In this document: piece by piece, positions 1 to 8,597 of the stretch | Layout of the letters: every line of letters starts with the position of its first letter | How positions within the stretch are numbered: the stretch's first letter is position 1 | Origin: Polaribacter sp. BAL334 | Lineage (GTDB): Bacteria > Bacteroidota > Bacteroidia > Flavobacteriales > Flavobacteriaceae | Direction of reading: 5' to 3' | DNA length: 64,000 nt | NCBI RefSeq assembly: GCF_015767435.1 | Contig: NZ_JADWOV010000227.1 | Span: 1 to 64,000 of the forward strand | Notes under the pieces: model-generated | Seen by the model: only the letters and a program-made list of their open reading frames with translations | Told to the model about the DNA's origin: nothing | Database searches by the model: none | Made by a program: the position numbers and the translations under genes

Positions 1-140
1 AAGATATAAGTCAAGAGTGGATAAACGATTACAATTACAATAGACCACATAAATCACTTAAAAATAAATCACCAATTGAATACAGATTAAATGAATAAAA
101 ATTCTATTTTTGAATGGATCGAATTTAAGGGAAGCTTACA
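1..140 (+). mobile_element. Right end of an IS3-family insertion sequence (partial)
   Basis: The window opens inside an insertion sequence. The end of a DDE transposase reading frame stops at 98. About 40 bases later a stretch ending in GGGAAGCTTACA (129-140) looks like a right terminal inverted repeat of the TGTA...TACA type. The left end lies outside the window, so the repeat pairing and the target duplication cannot be checked. The boundary at 140 is inferred from the terminal CA and from the usual distance between orfB stop and IS end. Confidence 0.5.
3..98 (+). CDS. IS3-family transposase OrfB, C-terminal fragment
   Basis: Only the last 31 codons are inside the window. They read DISQEWINDYNYNRPHKSL and continue to SPIEYRLNE. 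The Y-N-x-x-R-P-H-x-x-L pattern followed by a T/S-P-x-E/x-Y motif is the usual C-terminus of the rve integrase-core domain of IS3 OrfB (DDE transposase). The gene probably continues intact upstream of the window, but this cannot be seen. It marks recent IS activity next to the sigma factor locus. Confidence 0.8.
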   Translation, partial: DISQEWINDYNYNRPHKSLKNKSPIEYRLNE

Positions 141-342
141 TTAGCAAAACATGAAAATTTCCACCATTTATCAAAAAAGAAATCTAAGAGTTTATAGTTT
201 TGATTTTACCATTTTTCGAAATCAATCTGATAAATTCATTCCTCCTACTTTTTAGTTCCTTTTTTTTCTAGAAGAAAAAATAGCCTCTCCTTTTTATCAA
301 CCACAAAAATGCATTGAAAAGTGCGTTATAAAATTTTATTTT

Positions 343-534
343 ATGAAACTTATCAGAATTAAAAGACATACAAAACAACAAAAATATTACTCTTCAGCCA
401 TGGGAATGTTGAATTGTAGGGTAACTTCTATTAAAAAATATTTTTTCGGAATTCCTGTGAAAACACTTCATAAATATAGAGAAACCTATTATGGAGAAAC
501 CAAAAATTGTGAAGATTGTAATTTATTTATTTAA
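343..534 (+). CDS. Small basic hypothetical protein, 63 aa
   Basis: A 63-residue, lysine/arginine-rich protein with no signal peptide or membrane segment. It has a C-terminal CEDC pair (x-N-C-E-D-C-N) that could bind metal or form a disulfide. It ends 24 bases before the sigma factor gene in the same direction, so the two may be co-transcribed. I do not recognise a domain. The compact codon use and the Y/G-rich centre (FFGIPVKTLHKYRETYYGE) suggest a real conserved short protein rather than a chance frame, but no function can be assigned. I found no TAnnTTTG promoter in the AT-rich 200 bases between the IS end and its start. Confidence 0.6.
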   Translation: MKLIRIKRHTKQQKYYSSAMGMLNCRVTSIKKYFFGIPVKTLHKYRETYYGETKNCEDCNLFI

Positions 535-558
535 TCATTTAAAACATAAAAATAACAA

Positions 559-1422
559 ATGAGGCAACTGAAAATCACCAAGCAAGTTACCAATCGCGAC
601 ACAAAATCTTTAGAAAAATACTTTCAGGAAATTGGTAAAATCGATTTAATTACGGCAGATGAAGAAGTAGAATTGGCGATAAAAATTAAAAATGGTGATC
701 AAAGAGCGTTGGATACATTAGTAAAATCGAACTTACGATTTGTAGTTTCTGTTGCTAAGCAATACCAAAATCAAGGTTTAAAATTATCCGATTTGATCAA
801 TGAAGGGAATTTAGGATTGGTAAAAGCAGCCAAAAGATTTGATGAAACTAGAGGTTTTAAATTCATTTCGTATGCAGTTTGGTGGATTCGTCAATCCATT
901 TTACAGGCTTTGGCTGAACAATCTAGAATTGTGCGATTGCCGTTAAATAAAATTGGCAGCATCAATAAAATCAATAAAATTTACGCAAAATTAGAACAAC
1001 AAAATGAGCGCATTCCTTCGTATGTAGAAATTGCCACTGAGCTTGATATTACTGAGCAAAACGTGGAACAAAGTATGAAAAATTCGGGCAGACATTTGTC
1101 TATGGATGCTCCTTTTAGAGAAGGTGAAGACTCCAATTTATACAGTATTCTAGGTTCAGAAGACTCTCCAAGACCTGACAATTCATTGATGAAAAAATCA
1201 TTAGAAATTGAAATAAAACGTGTTTTAGAAACGCTTCCAGAGAAAGAAGCTCGAATTGTAAAAATGTTTTATGGCTTGAACAATCAAGATACTACCTATA
1301 GTTTGACTGAAATTGGCGAGACTTTTAACATTACTAGAGAGCGTGTTCGACAAGTAAAACAACGCGCTTTGAATAAATTAAAATCGAAATCAAGGACTAC
1401 TGTTTTGAGAAAGTATTTGTAA
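559..1422 (+). CDS. rpoD: RNA polymerase sigma-70 factor, primary (RpoD/SigA) type
   Basis: A 287-residue sigma factor with the short Bacteroidota primary-sigma architecture: region 1.2 from the start (QEIGKIDLITADEE), region 2 with NLRFVVSVAKQYQNQG and the -10 recognition helix FKFISYAVWWIRQSI, region 3, and a region 4.2 helix-turn-helix (EIGETFNITRERVRQVKQRAL). There is no 1.1 domain, which is normal in this phylum. The first half is near the expected consensus. The second half (about 135-287) looks more divergent than usual for the housekeeping copy, so this may be a second, paralogous primary-like sigma factor rather than the sole RpoD. A strong hairpin terminator follows. Confidence 0.85.
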   Translation: MRQLKITKQVTNRDTKSLEKYFQEIGKIDLITADEEVELAIKIKNGDQRALDTLVKSNLRFVVSVAKQYQNQGLKLSDLINEGNLGLVKAAKRFDETRGFKFISYAVWWIRQSILQALAEQSRIVRLPLNKIGSINKINKIYAKLEQQNERIPSYVEIATELDITEQNVEQSMKNSGRHLSMDAPFREGEDSNLYSILGSEDSPRPDNSLMKKSLEIEIKRVLETLPEKEARIVKMFYGLNNQDTTYSLTEIGETFNITRERVRQVKQRALNKLKSKSRTTVLRKYL

Positions 1423-1448
1423 TAAAAAAAGAACTTCAACTAGTTTAC

Positions 1449-1483
1449 AACCTTCATTATTTTTAAGTAATGAAGGTTTTTTT
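1449..1483 (+). terminator. Rho-independent terminator after the sigma gene
   Basis: Perfect 11-bp inverted repeat AACCTTCATTA / TAATGAAGGTT (1449-1459 and 1468-1478) with an 8-base loop, followed directly by a T tract. It lies 26 bases after the sigma factor stop codon. Confidence 0.85.
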
Positions 1484-1596
1484 GTTTGATATTTTAATCA
1501 AAAAATAAATTCGTTGATAATTGAAACAAACTACATATCAAGTTATGTTGATCAATGTTTAAAAGCACTGTTCATTAATTAAATTACGAATCATTT

Positions 1597-1678
1597 ACTT
1601 AAATTATTGACAGTCTTATTTAATTTTTTTGCAAATAACTTAAATAACAAGTATCTTTGTTTAAGCTCATACTTAAAT
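1597..1678 (+). repeat. Three ACTTAAAT repeats around the fic promoter
   Basis: The octamer ACTTAAAT occurs at 1597-1604, 1638-1645 and 1671-1678. The second copy lies between the -33 and -7 elements. The third copy is the right arm of an inverted repeat TTTAAG-N6-CTTAAA (1660-1677) over the expected start site. The placement fits an operator, perhaps for autoregulation by the winged-helix domain of the Fic protein, but the unit is AT-rich and short. Confidence 0.4.
1628..1659 (+). promoter_or_regulatory. Predicted promoter of the fic gene
   Basis: A Bacteroidota-type promoter: TTTG at 1628-1631, 20 bases, then TATCTTTG (consensus TAnnTTTG) at 1652-1659. Transcription would start near 1665, about 18 bases before the fic start codon. 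Confidence 0.65.
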
Positions 1679-1682
1679 AAAA

Positions 1683-2807
1683 ATGAAAACATTCAAATCC
1701 GGTGATTATATAAATCAAAAAACTTATAAAAGTTTTCAACCTACAAAAATAAATCAACAATGGACAATTGATGATATGGAGGTATTAAACCTTTTAAGTA
1801 AAGCTGACAGACAGCTTGGAAGACTTGATATGTATTCAGAATACATTCCTAACATTGATTTATTTATTAGTATGCACGTTTTAAAAGAAGCGACTCAATC
1901 AAGCAAAATTGAAGGAACAAAAACAAATATAGAGGATGCATTATTAGATAAAGCTGATGTAAATGAAGAAAAAAGAGATGATTGGGAAGAAGTACAAAAC
2001 TATATAGAAGCACTAAATGCTGCTATTAAAAGTCTAGAAAGATTGCCATTTTCTTCAAGATTAATCAGAGAAACCCATAAAATATTATTACAAGGAGTAA
2101 GAGGTAAACACAAACTGCCAGGAGAATTTAGAAGTAGTCAAAACTGGATTGGAGGGGCAAGCATTAATGATGCAACATTTATCCCACCAATTTACTCTAG
2201 TATTCATGAATATATGGGTGATTTGGAAAATTTTGCACACAATACTGAATCATTTTTTCCTGATTTACTTAAAATTGCATTAATACATTATCAATTTGAA
2301 ACAATTCATCCTTTTCTTGATGGTAATGGAAGAGTTGGTCGTTTGATGATTACACTCTATTTGGTTGAAAAAGGGATCTTAAAAAAACCTATTCTATATC
2401 TCTCTGATTTTTTCGAAAGAAATAGAATATTATATTATGACAATCTAACTAGAGTAAGAATGAATAACGATATAAATCAATGGTTTAAATTCTTTTTAGT
2501 TGGAATAATTGAAACTGCAAAAAACGGAATAAATACTTTTGATAGTATTTTAAAACTACAAAAGGAGGTTGATATTAAATTACAAACATTAGGAAGTCGT
2601 TCACACAATGCACAATTGATTTTAAACCATCTTTACCAACGACCAATTGTAGATGCTCAAAAAGTTAAAGACTTGACAAATTTATCACCACCATCTGTTT
2701 ATAAATTAATTGAAGAACTGGAAAAACTTGAAATATTGACTGAAATAACAGGCGCAAAAAGAGGTAAAATTTATTTATTTAGAGAGTATACAAAATTGTT
2801 TAAATAA
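1683..2807 (+). CDS. Fic family protein (class II, AMP transferase) with C-terminal winged helix
   Basis: A 374-residue Fic protein. It has an N-terminal Fic_N region, an inhibitory helix motif SSKIEG at 73-78 (Glu77 expected to block the ATP gamma-phosphate), the Fic catalytic loop HPFLDGNGRVGR at 209-220 (catalytic His209), and a C-terminal winged-helix-like domain from about 310. Length and order match the SoFic type (about 372 aa), which AMPylates itself or other proteins on Ser/Thr/Tyr. All catalytic and inhibitory residues are present, so it should be active and self-restrained. It has its own promoter and stands alone, with no antitoxin gene beside it. The target is unknown. Confidence 0.9.
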   Translation: MKTFKSGDYINQKTYKSFQPTKINQQWTIDDMEVLNLLSKADRQLGRLDMYSEYIPNIDLFISMHVLKEATQSSKIEGTKTNIEDALLDKADVNEEKRDDWEEVQNYIEALNAAIKSLERLPFSSRLIRETHKILLQGVRGKHKLPGEFRSSQNWIGGASINDATFIPPIYSSIHEYMGDLENFAHNTESFFPDLLKIALIHYQFETIHPFLDGNGRVGRLMITLYLVEKGILKKPILYLSDFFERNRILYYDNLTRVRMNNDINQWFKFFLVGIIETAKNGINTFDSILKLQKEVDIKLQTLGSRSHNAQLILNHLYQRPIVDAQKVKDLTNLSPPSVYKLIEELEKLEILTEITGAKRGKIYLFREYTKLFK

Positions 2808-2858
2808 AAATCGCAATAAATTCTCATAACTAAAAAAAATCTAACATCTTTAAAATTC

Positions 2859-4715
2859 TCACCTCAAAAAACCTTCAATCAAATCTTTAGGATGTGTTGT
2901 TTTGGGTATCGAAAAATCGAACCAAAATTGCAAATCTTCTTCGTAACCTGCATTGTTTAAGTAATTGTGCAATGCCAAGTTTAATCCTTTTGTGTATTTT
3001 GGATGATCAGCTCCTGTTGGGTCTAAGTGATACAAATCATTCTGAGCAAAACCTTCAAAAACAGGTCCTGTAATTTTGATGCCAAATTCCTCAGGATTTT
3101 GTCCAACAGGACTGTGTGCAGTTGCTGTAAATTGATGCCAAAAGGCAGATTGAATGCAATTTTTTTCAAACAATTGTCTTACAACCTCTAGAGAATCAAT
3201 GGTTTCTTGTTCGGTTTGTGTTGGAAAACCATACATCAAATACGCATGTACCAAAATAGTATTCTGGGAAAAATTGTGAGTAACTCTGGTAACTTGAGCA
3301 ATATCTACGCCTTTTTTCATTTTGGCTAATAATCTATCTGAAGCAACTTCCAAACCACCAGTTACAGCAATACAACCAGATTTAGCCATGAGTTGACATA
3401 GTTCAAAATCGAATGTTTTTTCGAATCGAATGTTGGTCCACCACGTAATTTTTACATTTCTTTCAAGTAATGCAAGCGAAAGCGCTTTGAGCATTTTTGG
3501 AGGTGCAGCTTCATCCACAAAATGAAAACCTGTAATGCCAGAATCTTGTATAATTTGCTCAATTTTGTTGACCAAATCTTCTGCTGTCGTGTTTTGATAA
3601 TTGCCAATATAATCTAACGTGACATCGCAAAAAGAACATTGTTTCCAATAACAGCCATGAGAAATAGTGAGTTTATTCCATCTTGCATCTGTCCACATTC
3701 TGTGCATTGGATTCACCACATCTAAAAAAGAAACATATTTATGAAAAGGCAAACCCACATAATTGGGTGCAGGTAAATTTTTATGATGAAAAATGGTATT
3801 CGGAAGTTTATTTTTATAAACTACTTGATTTTTTTCTAACACAAAGGTTCTTTCTAGTTGATTTACATCAATAGTACCCTCTAAATAATGTATAATTTTA
3901 AGTAAAGGACCTTCACCATCATCCAAAGAAATAAAATCTACGTATTCAAAAATTCTGGTGTCTGATAACGAACGTAATTCTGTATTGCAATAACCACCAC
4001 CAAATGCAATTTTAATATCTGGAAAAAACTGTTTGATAAATTGCGAACAACGCAAAGCAGCAAACAAATTTCCTGGAAAAGGAATGGTAAAACAGACAAA
4101 ATTAGGGTTGTGTTCTAAAATTTGCGCTTCTAAAAGATCGAACATTTTGTCTTCTATCAACGAATGTTGACTGTTTAAAAACTCATCAATCTGATTGAAA
4201 TTGCTTGCAGCCGTAGCAATTTGTTCTGCATATTTAGTAAATGCAAAAAACTCATCCACATTTGCGTGAATAAAATCGCCAATTTCTTCAATAAAAAGTG
4301 TGGAATAATGCTTTGCTTTGTCTATGATTCCTATTTCACCTTTTTCCCAATTGATGGCTTTGTTTGCATGAATCAATCTGTGACCTTTTGGTAAAAAATT
4401 GGGTTCTAAAATTTGATGAGCAGTTTCAATATCTTGTTTTTGAAGAAAAGAAATGACGATATCAACTCTAGAAATATAGATTTCTTTCATTTTTCGAACT
4501 TTCGGAAAATAAAAATTTTGTAAATCTTCTGCTTCTTTAAAAATTTCTCGTAAAAAATCTCCAGTAAAAATCGCTGTAAAAAGCTCAATACTTAAATCGC
4601 AATGCGCAAAAGAAACTTGGTGTTTTTCTAAAAACCCTTTTAAATACGCACTTGCAGGATATGCTGTATTTAACTGCGTAAATGGTGGCGTAATAAAAAG
4701 GAGTTTGGTTTGCAT
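2859..4715 (-). CDS. B12-binding-domain radical SAM protein
   Basis: A 618-residue protein. The N-terminus (LLFITPPFTQLNTAYPASAYL) and residues 200-270 (NPNFVCFTIPFPGNLFAAL, IKIAFGGGYCNT) resemble the cobalamin-binding Rossmann fold of B12-type radical SAM enzymes. The radical SAM core starts at about 345 with cluster cysteines C355, C360 and C363. The spacing is Cx4Cx2C, not the textbook Cx3Cx2C. Residues 370-560 hold the rest of the barrel (HFVDEAAPP, GGLEVASDRLLAKMKKG, VHAYLMYGFPTQT). The substrate is unknown. It is the last gene of the cstB-rhodanese-HMA run, 36 bases after the HMA gene, so it may be co-transcribed with it. Confidence 0.8.
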   Translation of the reverse strand: MQTKLLFITPPFTQLNTAYPASAYLKGFLEKHQVSFAHCDLSIELFTAIFTGDFLREIFKEAEDLQNFYFPKVRKMKEIYISRVDIVISFLQKQDIETAHQILEPNFLPKGHRLIHANKAINWEKGEIGIIDKAKHYSTLFIEEIGDFIHANVDEFFAFTKYAEQIATAASNFNQIDEFLNSQHSLIEDKMFDLLEAQILEHNPNFVCFTIPFPGNLFAALRCSQFIKQFFPDIKIAFGGGYCNTELRSLSDTRIFEYVDFISLDDGEGPLLKIIHYLEGTIDVNQLERTFVLEKNQVVYKNKLPNTIFHHKNLPAPNYVGLPFHKYVSFLDVVNPMHRMWTDARWNKLTISHGCYWKQCSFCDVTLDYIGNYQNTTAEDLVNKIEQIIQDSGITGFHFVDEAAPPKMLKALSLALLERNVKITWWTNIRFEKTFDFELCQLMAKSGCIAVTGGLEVASDRLLAKMKKGVDIAQVTRVTHNFSQNTILVHAYLMYGFPTQTEQETIDSLEVVRQLFEKNCIQSAFWHQFTATAHSPVGQNPEEFGIKITGPVFEGFAQNDLYHLDPTGADHPKYTKGLNLALHNYLNNAGYEEDLQFWFDFSIPKTTHPKDLIEGFLR

Positions 4716-4751
4716 AGCGCAGTTTAATAGACTTTTTAAATTACAAGACTA

Positions 4752-5018
4752 TTAAGAATCCATTCTTCCAACAGCGCAACTCACAAACGATTTTGCTTTG
4801 TGTAAAATAGAATTTTTATCTCCTACTTCTGGATAACCTAAGTGAGAAAGTTTGGTTTTAATTTCTTCAATATCAGCATTTTCTGAATCGATTGTTACTA
4901 TTGAATTTTCTACATCCACAGTCACATCATGCACACCATTGATGGCTGAAATTCCTTTTTTGATGGTGGATGCACAACCACCACATTTTAAATTTTCTAT
5001 TTGAATATTTGTTGTCAT
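4752..5018 (-). CDS. Heavy-metal-associated (HMA) domain protein, 88 aa
   Basis: A small cytosolic HMA-fold protein. The metal site is the CGGC motif near residue 12 (ENLKCGGCASTIKKG), and the ferredoxin-like beta-alpha-beta pattern follows (GVHDVTVDVENSIVTIDSE, EEIKTKLSHLGYPEVGD). A short tail of about 20 residues contains one further Cys. Such proteins bind Cu(I) or a similar soft metal and act as chaperones or as donors to P-type ATPases. No ATPase is nearby. It starts 5 bases after the rhodanese gene and is surely co-transcribed with it. Linkage with persulfide genes suggests a thiophilic metal or sulfur role, which is inference. Confidence 0.85.
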   Translation of the reverse strand: MTTNIQIENLKCGGCASTIKKGISAINGVHDVTVDVENSIVTIDSENADIEEIKTKLSHLGYPEVGDKNSILHKAKSFVSCAVGRMDS

Positions 5019-5023
5019 GTTCT

Positions 5024-5389
5024 TTAATTTTTAGATTTCCATTGGGTATATCCTCCTTCAAGAAAATATACATTAAATCCTTTTTCTTTTAAAATAGCTG
5101 CTGCAGCACTGCTCCTGTTGGATGTTCTGCAATACACATACACAGGTTTTGATTTGTCTAATTGAGCACTTGCTTTTTGATAAAAATTAGCATCAAAAAG
5201 ATTGGCAAATTTGGCAGATTTTATAAATCCTTCAGACACTTCTTCAGGAGTTCTAACATCCAACAATTGGATTTTCTCTTTTGACAATAACTGTTTTAAT
5301 TCGGTTGAAGTAATTGTTTTTACATCCTGTGATTTTCCACAAGTGATAAAAAATAGACAAAATATAAGAGTTAGATATTTCATTATCAA
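5024..5389 (-). CDS. Rhodanese-like lipoprotein
   Basis: A 121-residue single-domain rhodanese with an N-terminal lipoprotein signal (LIFCLFFITCGKS, lipid-anchored Cys at about 17). The active-site loop CRTSNRS carries the catalytic cysteine, and the CDC25/rhodanese signatures LLDVRTPEEVSEGFI and FLEGGYTQWK are present. It should move sulfane sulfur in the periplasm or at a membrane face. It starts 4 bases after the end of the CstB-like gene and precedes the HMA gene by 5 bases, so the three form one transcription unit devoted to reactive sulfur. Confidence 0.88.
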   Translation of the reverse strand: MIMKYLTLIFCLFFITCGKSQDVKTITSTELKQLLSKEKIQLLDVRTPEEVSEGFIKSAKFANLFDANFYQKASAQLDKSKPVYVYCRTSNRSSAAAAILKEKGFNVYFLEGGYTQWKSKN

Positions 5390-5393
5390 TAAT

Positions 5394-6800
5394 TTATTTT
5401 AATGTTGATGGACAAACATATGCTGTTTTTTCAATACTGGTTTTTTGAATAGCATCAAAACCTCCTTCAATATCAATTACGTTGTGAAAACCACGTGCTT
5501 TCAAAATAGAAGCTGCAATCACAGAACGATAACCTCCTGCACAATGCACAAAAAAAGGTTCTTTTTCAGGAAATTGAGTTATGTAATCGTTCAAATAATC
5601 TAGTGGCGTATTTTCGGCAATGAATGCATGTTCACTTTGATATTCTCCCGGTTTTCGAACATCAAAAACAATGGGTTTTTGGTTGATTTTTTCTGATAAC
5701 TCAATTGCAGAAATTGAATTCAACACATCGATTTCTTTTCCTGCCTTTTTCCAGGTTTCAAAACTTCCATCCAAATAACCAATGACATTATCAAAACCAA
5801 CTCTTGACAAACGTGTAATGGTTTTTTCCTCTTCGCCAATAGGAGTTACCAATAAAATTGCTTGTTTGATATCTTTGATTAATGCGCCAACCCAAGGTGC
5901 AAAAGTACCTCCCAAACCAATAAAAATGGATTGTGGAATGAATCCTTTCGAAAATTCAGATTGATGACGCACATCTAAAATTACTGCATCAGTTTCGTTT
6001 GCAATAACTTCAAATTCGGCTGCTGACAAAGGTTTTGCGCTGTTTTTAATGATGTCTTCAATATTTTCATATCCTTCTCTGTTCAATTTTACATTCAAAG
6101 GAAAATAGGCTGGAGGAGGCAATAACCCATCTGTAACTTCTTTCACAAATTCCTCTTTGGTCATGTTTGCTCTCAAAGCATAATTGGTCTTTTTTTGATT
6201 TCCAATAGTGCCAACAGTTTCTTTACTGAGATTTTTTCCGCAAGCTGAACCAGCTCCATGTGCAGGATATACAATCACATCATCTGCCAAAGTCATTACT
6301 TTTGCGCGCAAACTTTCATATAAAAAACCTGCTAAATCTTTTTCTGTAATGTCTCCTTTTTGAGCCAAATCTGGTCTTCCAACATCGCCTAAAAACAAAG
6401 TATCTCCACTAAAAAGCGCATGGTCTTTTCCATTTTCATCTTTCAATAAATAACAAGCACTTTCCATAGTATGACCAGGTGTATGAAGTACTGTAATGGT
6501 GATATTTCCAAGAGAAAATACTTGATTGTCTGTGGCAATTAAAGCATCAAAGTTGGTTTTTGCAGTGGGACCAAAAACAATTTTTGCATCGGTTTTTTCT
6601 GCCAAAGTAACATGTCCACTTACAAAATCAGCATGAAAATGTGTTTCGAAAATATATTTGATTTTTGCATTGTCTTTTGCAGCTCTGTCAATATAATCTT
6701 GCACTTCTCTTAATGGATCTATAATGGCAACTTCGCCATTACTTTCAATGTAATAGGCACCTTGCGCCAAACATCCTGTGTAAATTTGTTCTATTTTCAT
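5394..6800 (-). CDS. CstB-like persulfide dioxygenase / rhodanese multidomain protein
   Basis: A 468-residue protein with three domains. An ETHE1-like metallo-beta-lactamase domain (about 1-230) has the mononuclear iron motif THFHADFVSGH (His54, His56, Asp58, His63). A rhodanese domain at about 260-350 has no Cys in its active loop (TPIGEEEK), so it is a pseudo-rhodanese. A C-terminal rhodanese has catalytic Cys420 in HCAGGYRS. This order is that of staphylococcal CstB, which oxidises persulfides to sulfite and makes thiosulfate. It is expected to detoxify sulfide and persulfide in the cytosol. It heads the run cstB-rhodanese-HMA-radical SAM, with the SulP transporter gene 67 bases upstream. 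Confidence 0.88.
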   Translation of the reverse strand: MKIEQIYTGCLAQGAYYIESNGEVAIIDPLREVQDYIDRAAKDNAKIKYIFETHFHADFVSGHVTLAEKTDAKIVFGPTAKTNFDALIATDNQVFSLGNITITVLHTPGHTMESACYLLKDENGKDHALFSGDTLFLGDVGRPDLAQKGDITEKDLAGFLYESLRAKVMTLADDVIVYPAHGAGSACGKNLSKETVGTIGNQKKTNYALRANMTKEEFVKEVTDGLLPPPAYFPLNVKLNREGYENIEDIIKNSAKPLSAAEFEVIANETDAVILDVRHQSEFSKGFIPQSIFIGLGGTFAPWVGALIKDIKQAILLVTPIGEEEKTITRLSRVGFDNVIGYLDGSFETWKKAGKEIDVLNSISAIELSEKINQKPIVFDVRKPGEYQSEHAFIAENTPLDYLNDYITQFPEKEPFFVHCAGGYRSVIAASILKARGFHNVIDIEGGFDAIQKTSIEKTAYVCPSTLK

Positions 6801-6821
6801 TTTAATTATACTTTAAAAAGT

Positions 6822-6865
6822 CAAAATTAGACTTGATATTTTACTATTTAGCTGATTATTATCAG
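6822..6865 (-). promoter_or_regulatory. Possible promoter and operator of the cstB-like gene
   Basis: On the minus strand TAATTTTG (6829-6822) fits the -7 consensus TAnnTTTG about 20 bases before the start codon. A small inverted repeat CTGAT-TATT-ATCAG (6852-6865) sits just upstream, where an activator or repressor could bind. I see no good -33 TTTG, so the call is weak. Confidence 0.35.
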
Positions 6866-6867
6866 AA

Positions 6868-8595
6868 TTATTGATATGCCTGATGAATGTATTTTGCATA
6901 CTTTTCTTGTCTTTTTCTGTCACCAGTTCTGAAAAATCTTACAGCATCGTTCGCTCTCATAAAAAAGTGATTTACATCGATAATACTTAGTAATCCTCCT
7001 TTGAATAACGCATCTCTCAAAGGTCCTTTTGCACCAGCAAAATAAAATAAAACACCCTTTTTTTGATAAAACTTAATCCGTTCTTTGAGCATTTCAACTC
7101 CTGTACTATCAATTCTGTTAATGCTTTCGGAATCTAATACTATCAATTTTAGTGCCTTTCCTTTTTTGTCTGCCATTTCGTCTAATTTATCTCTGAAATA
7201 GCTTGAATTTGCATAAAATAATTGGGCATCAAAACGAAAAACGAGGATATCATCTTCAATAATTACTTCCTCAAATCGTTCTTTATTTCTATAAAAATTA
7301 GCATCAGGGACTTTTCCCAATTCCACAACATAAGGTCTTGAAGTTCTGAAAATTAGTACAACCAATGACAACCCTACACCAACAGAAATTCCATATTCAA
7401 TTCCAAAGAAAAGTGTTGCAATAAATGTAGAAATCAATAACCAAAAATCCAAATTATTGGCTTTCCATAAAAAAGCAGCTTCTTTAATATTCACCAAAGC
7501 AAAAACAGCCACAATGATAATTGCCGCCAAAATAGCTTTGGGTAAATAATAAAATAATGGGGTTAAAAAAAGTAAGGTAATGATCACCATCACAACCGAA
7601 ATAAATGCAGCCATTCCTGTTTTTGCGCCACTTTCTTGATTGATTGCCGAACGCGAAAAGCTAGATGCAGTTGGATATGCTTTAAATAATGAGCCAAAAA
7701 TATTGCTCAAACCCAATGCTATCAATTCTTGATTTGGTCTCACTTTATACACATCTTGTTTTGTTTCTTGAGATTTCCCGATTGAAATTGTTTCGAGGTA
7801 ACCTACCATTACCAACGTTAACGCAATGGGAAACAATTCTCTTATTTGTTCTAATTCAATTGTTGGAATTCCGAAAGAAGGTAATCCAGATGGAATGTTT
7901 TTTACGATGGAAACATCTGTCAAATTTTTTCCAAAAAATCTCATAATGATGATTCCTAAAACCACCACAATCAATGCACTTGGAATTCTTTTGTCTATTT
8001 TTCTGAAAACAAAAATAATGGCGACAGCAATCATTCCAATAATCGTTGTTGGAAGATTGTAAAAGGAAATTTTCAGCCAAATATCTTCTAAAAGTTCATG
8101 GATTTGATCACTTTGAACGAAATCAACTCCGAGTAAATTTCGGAATTGATTGATTCCGATAATCAAAGCTACAGCAGATGTAAACCCAGTAATCACAGGT
8201 CTTGACAAAAAATTGACAATAAATCCTAAGCTGAAAATACCCAATACAAATTGGATAGTTCCCACCATAAATGCCAATAAAATGGCAATTTCAATATAAC
8301 TTTCTGAGCCTGCTAAAGCTAATGTAGAAACTCCAGTTGCCACAATCAATGAATCCATGGCAACAGGACCAATAGCAACTTGTCTTGCTGAACCAAAAAT
8401 GGCGTAAATAACTTGAGGAACTAATGCACAATACAATCCATAAATGGGAGGTAAACCTGCAATCAAAGCATAGGCAATTCCTTGTGGAATCAAGATAATT
8501 CCGACAGTAATTCCCGCAATCAAATCACCCTTAAAAAGAGATTTTTCATAATTGGGTAACCATTCTAAAATCGGAATTATTTTTTTAATGTTCAT
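6868..8595 (-). CDS. SulP (SLC26) family inorganic anion transporter with STAS domain
   Basis: A 575-residue membrane protein with the SulP signature near the N-terminus (LIAGITVGIILIPQGIAYALIAGLPPIYGLY), a dozen or so hydrophobic segments to about residue 420, and a C-terminal cytosolic STAS domain (about 440-560; IVLDSESINRIDSTGVEML). The family moves sulfate, bicarbonate or other anions. The neighbouring cstB-like gene, whose product makes sulfite and thiosulfate, makes a sulfur oxyanion a reasonable substrate, but bicarbonate cannot be excluded. It begins 2 bases after the ruvB stop codon, so it is translationally coupled to ruvB or read from a promoter inside it. Confidence 0.9.
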   Translation of the reverse strand: MNIKKIIPILEWLPNYEKSLFKGDLIAGITVGIILIPQGIAYALIAGLPPIYGLYCALVPQVIYAIFGSARQVAIGPVAMDSLIVATGVSTLALAGSESYIEIAILLAFMVGTIQFVLGIFSLGFIVNFLSRPVITGFTSAVALIIGINQFRNLLGVDFVQSDQIHELLEDIWLKISFYNLPTTIIGMIAVAIIFVFRKIDKRIPSALIVVVLGIIIMRFFGKNLTDVSIVKNIPSGLPSFGIPTIELEQIRELFPIALTLVMVGYLETISIGKSQETKQDVYKVRPNQELIALGLSNIFGSLFKAYPTASSFSRSAINQESGAKTGMAAFISVVMVIITLLFLTPLFYYLPKAILAAIIIVAVFALVNIKEAAFLWKANNLDFWLLISTFIATLFFGIEYGISVGVGLSLVVLIFRTSRPYVVELGKVPDANFYRNKERFEEVIIEDDILVFRFDAQLFYANSSYFRDKLDEMADKKGKALKLIVLDSESINRIDSTGVEMLKERIKFYQKKGVLFYFAGAKGPLRDALFKGGLLSIIDVNHFFMRANDAVRFFRTGDRKRQEKYAKYIHQAYQ

Positions 8596-8597
8596 TT

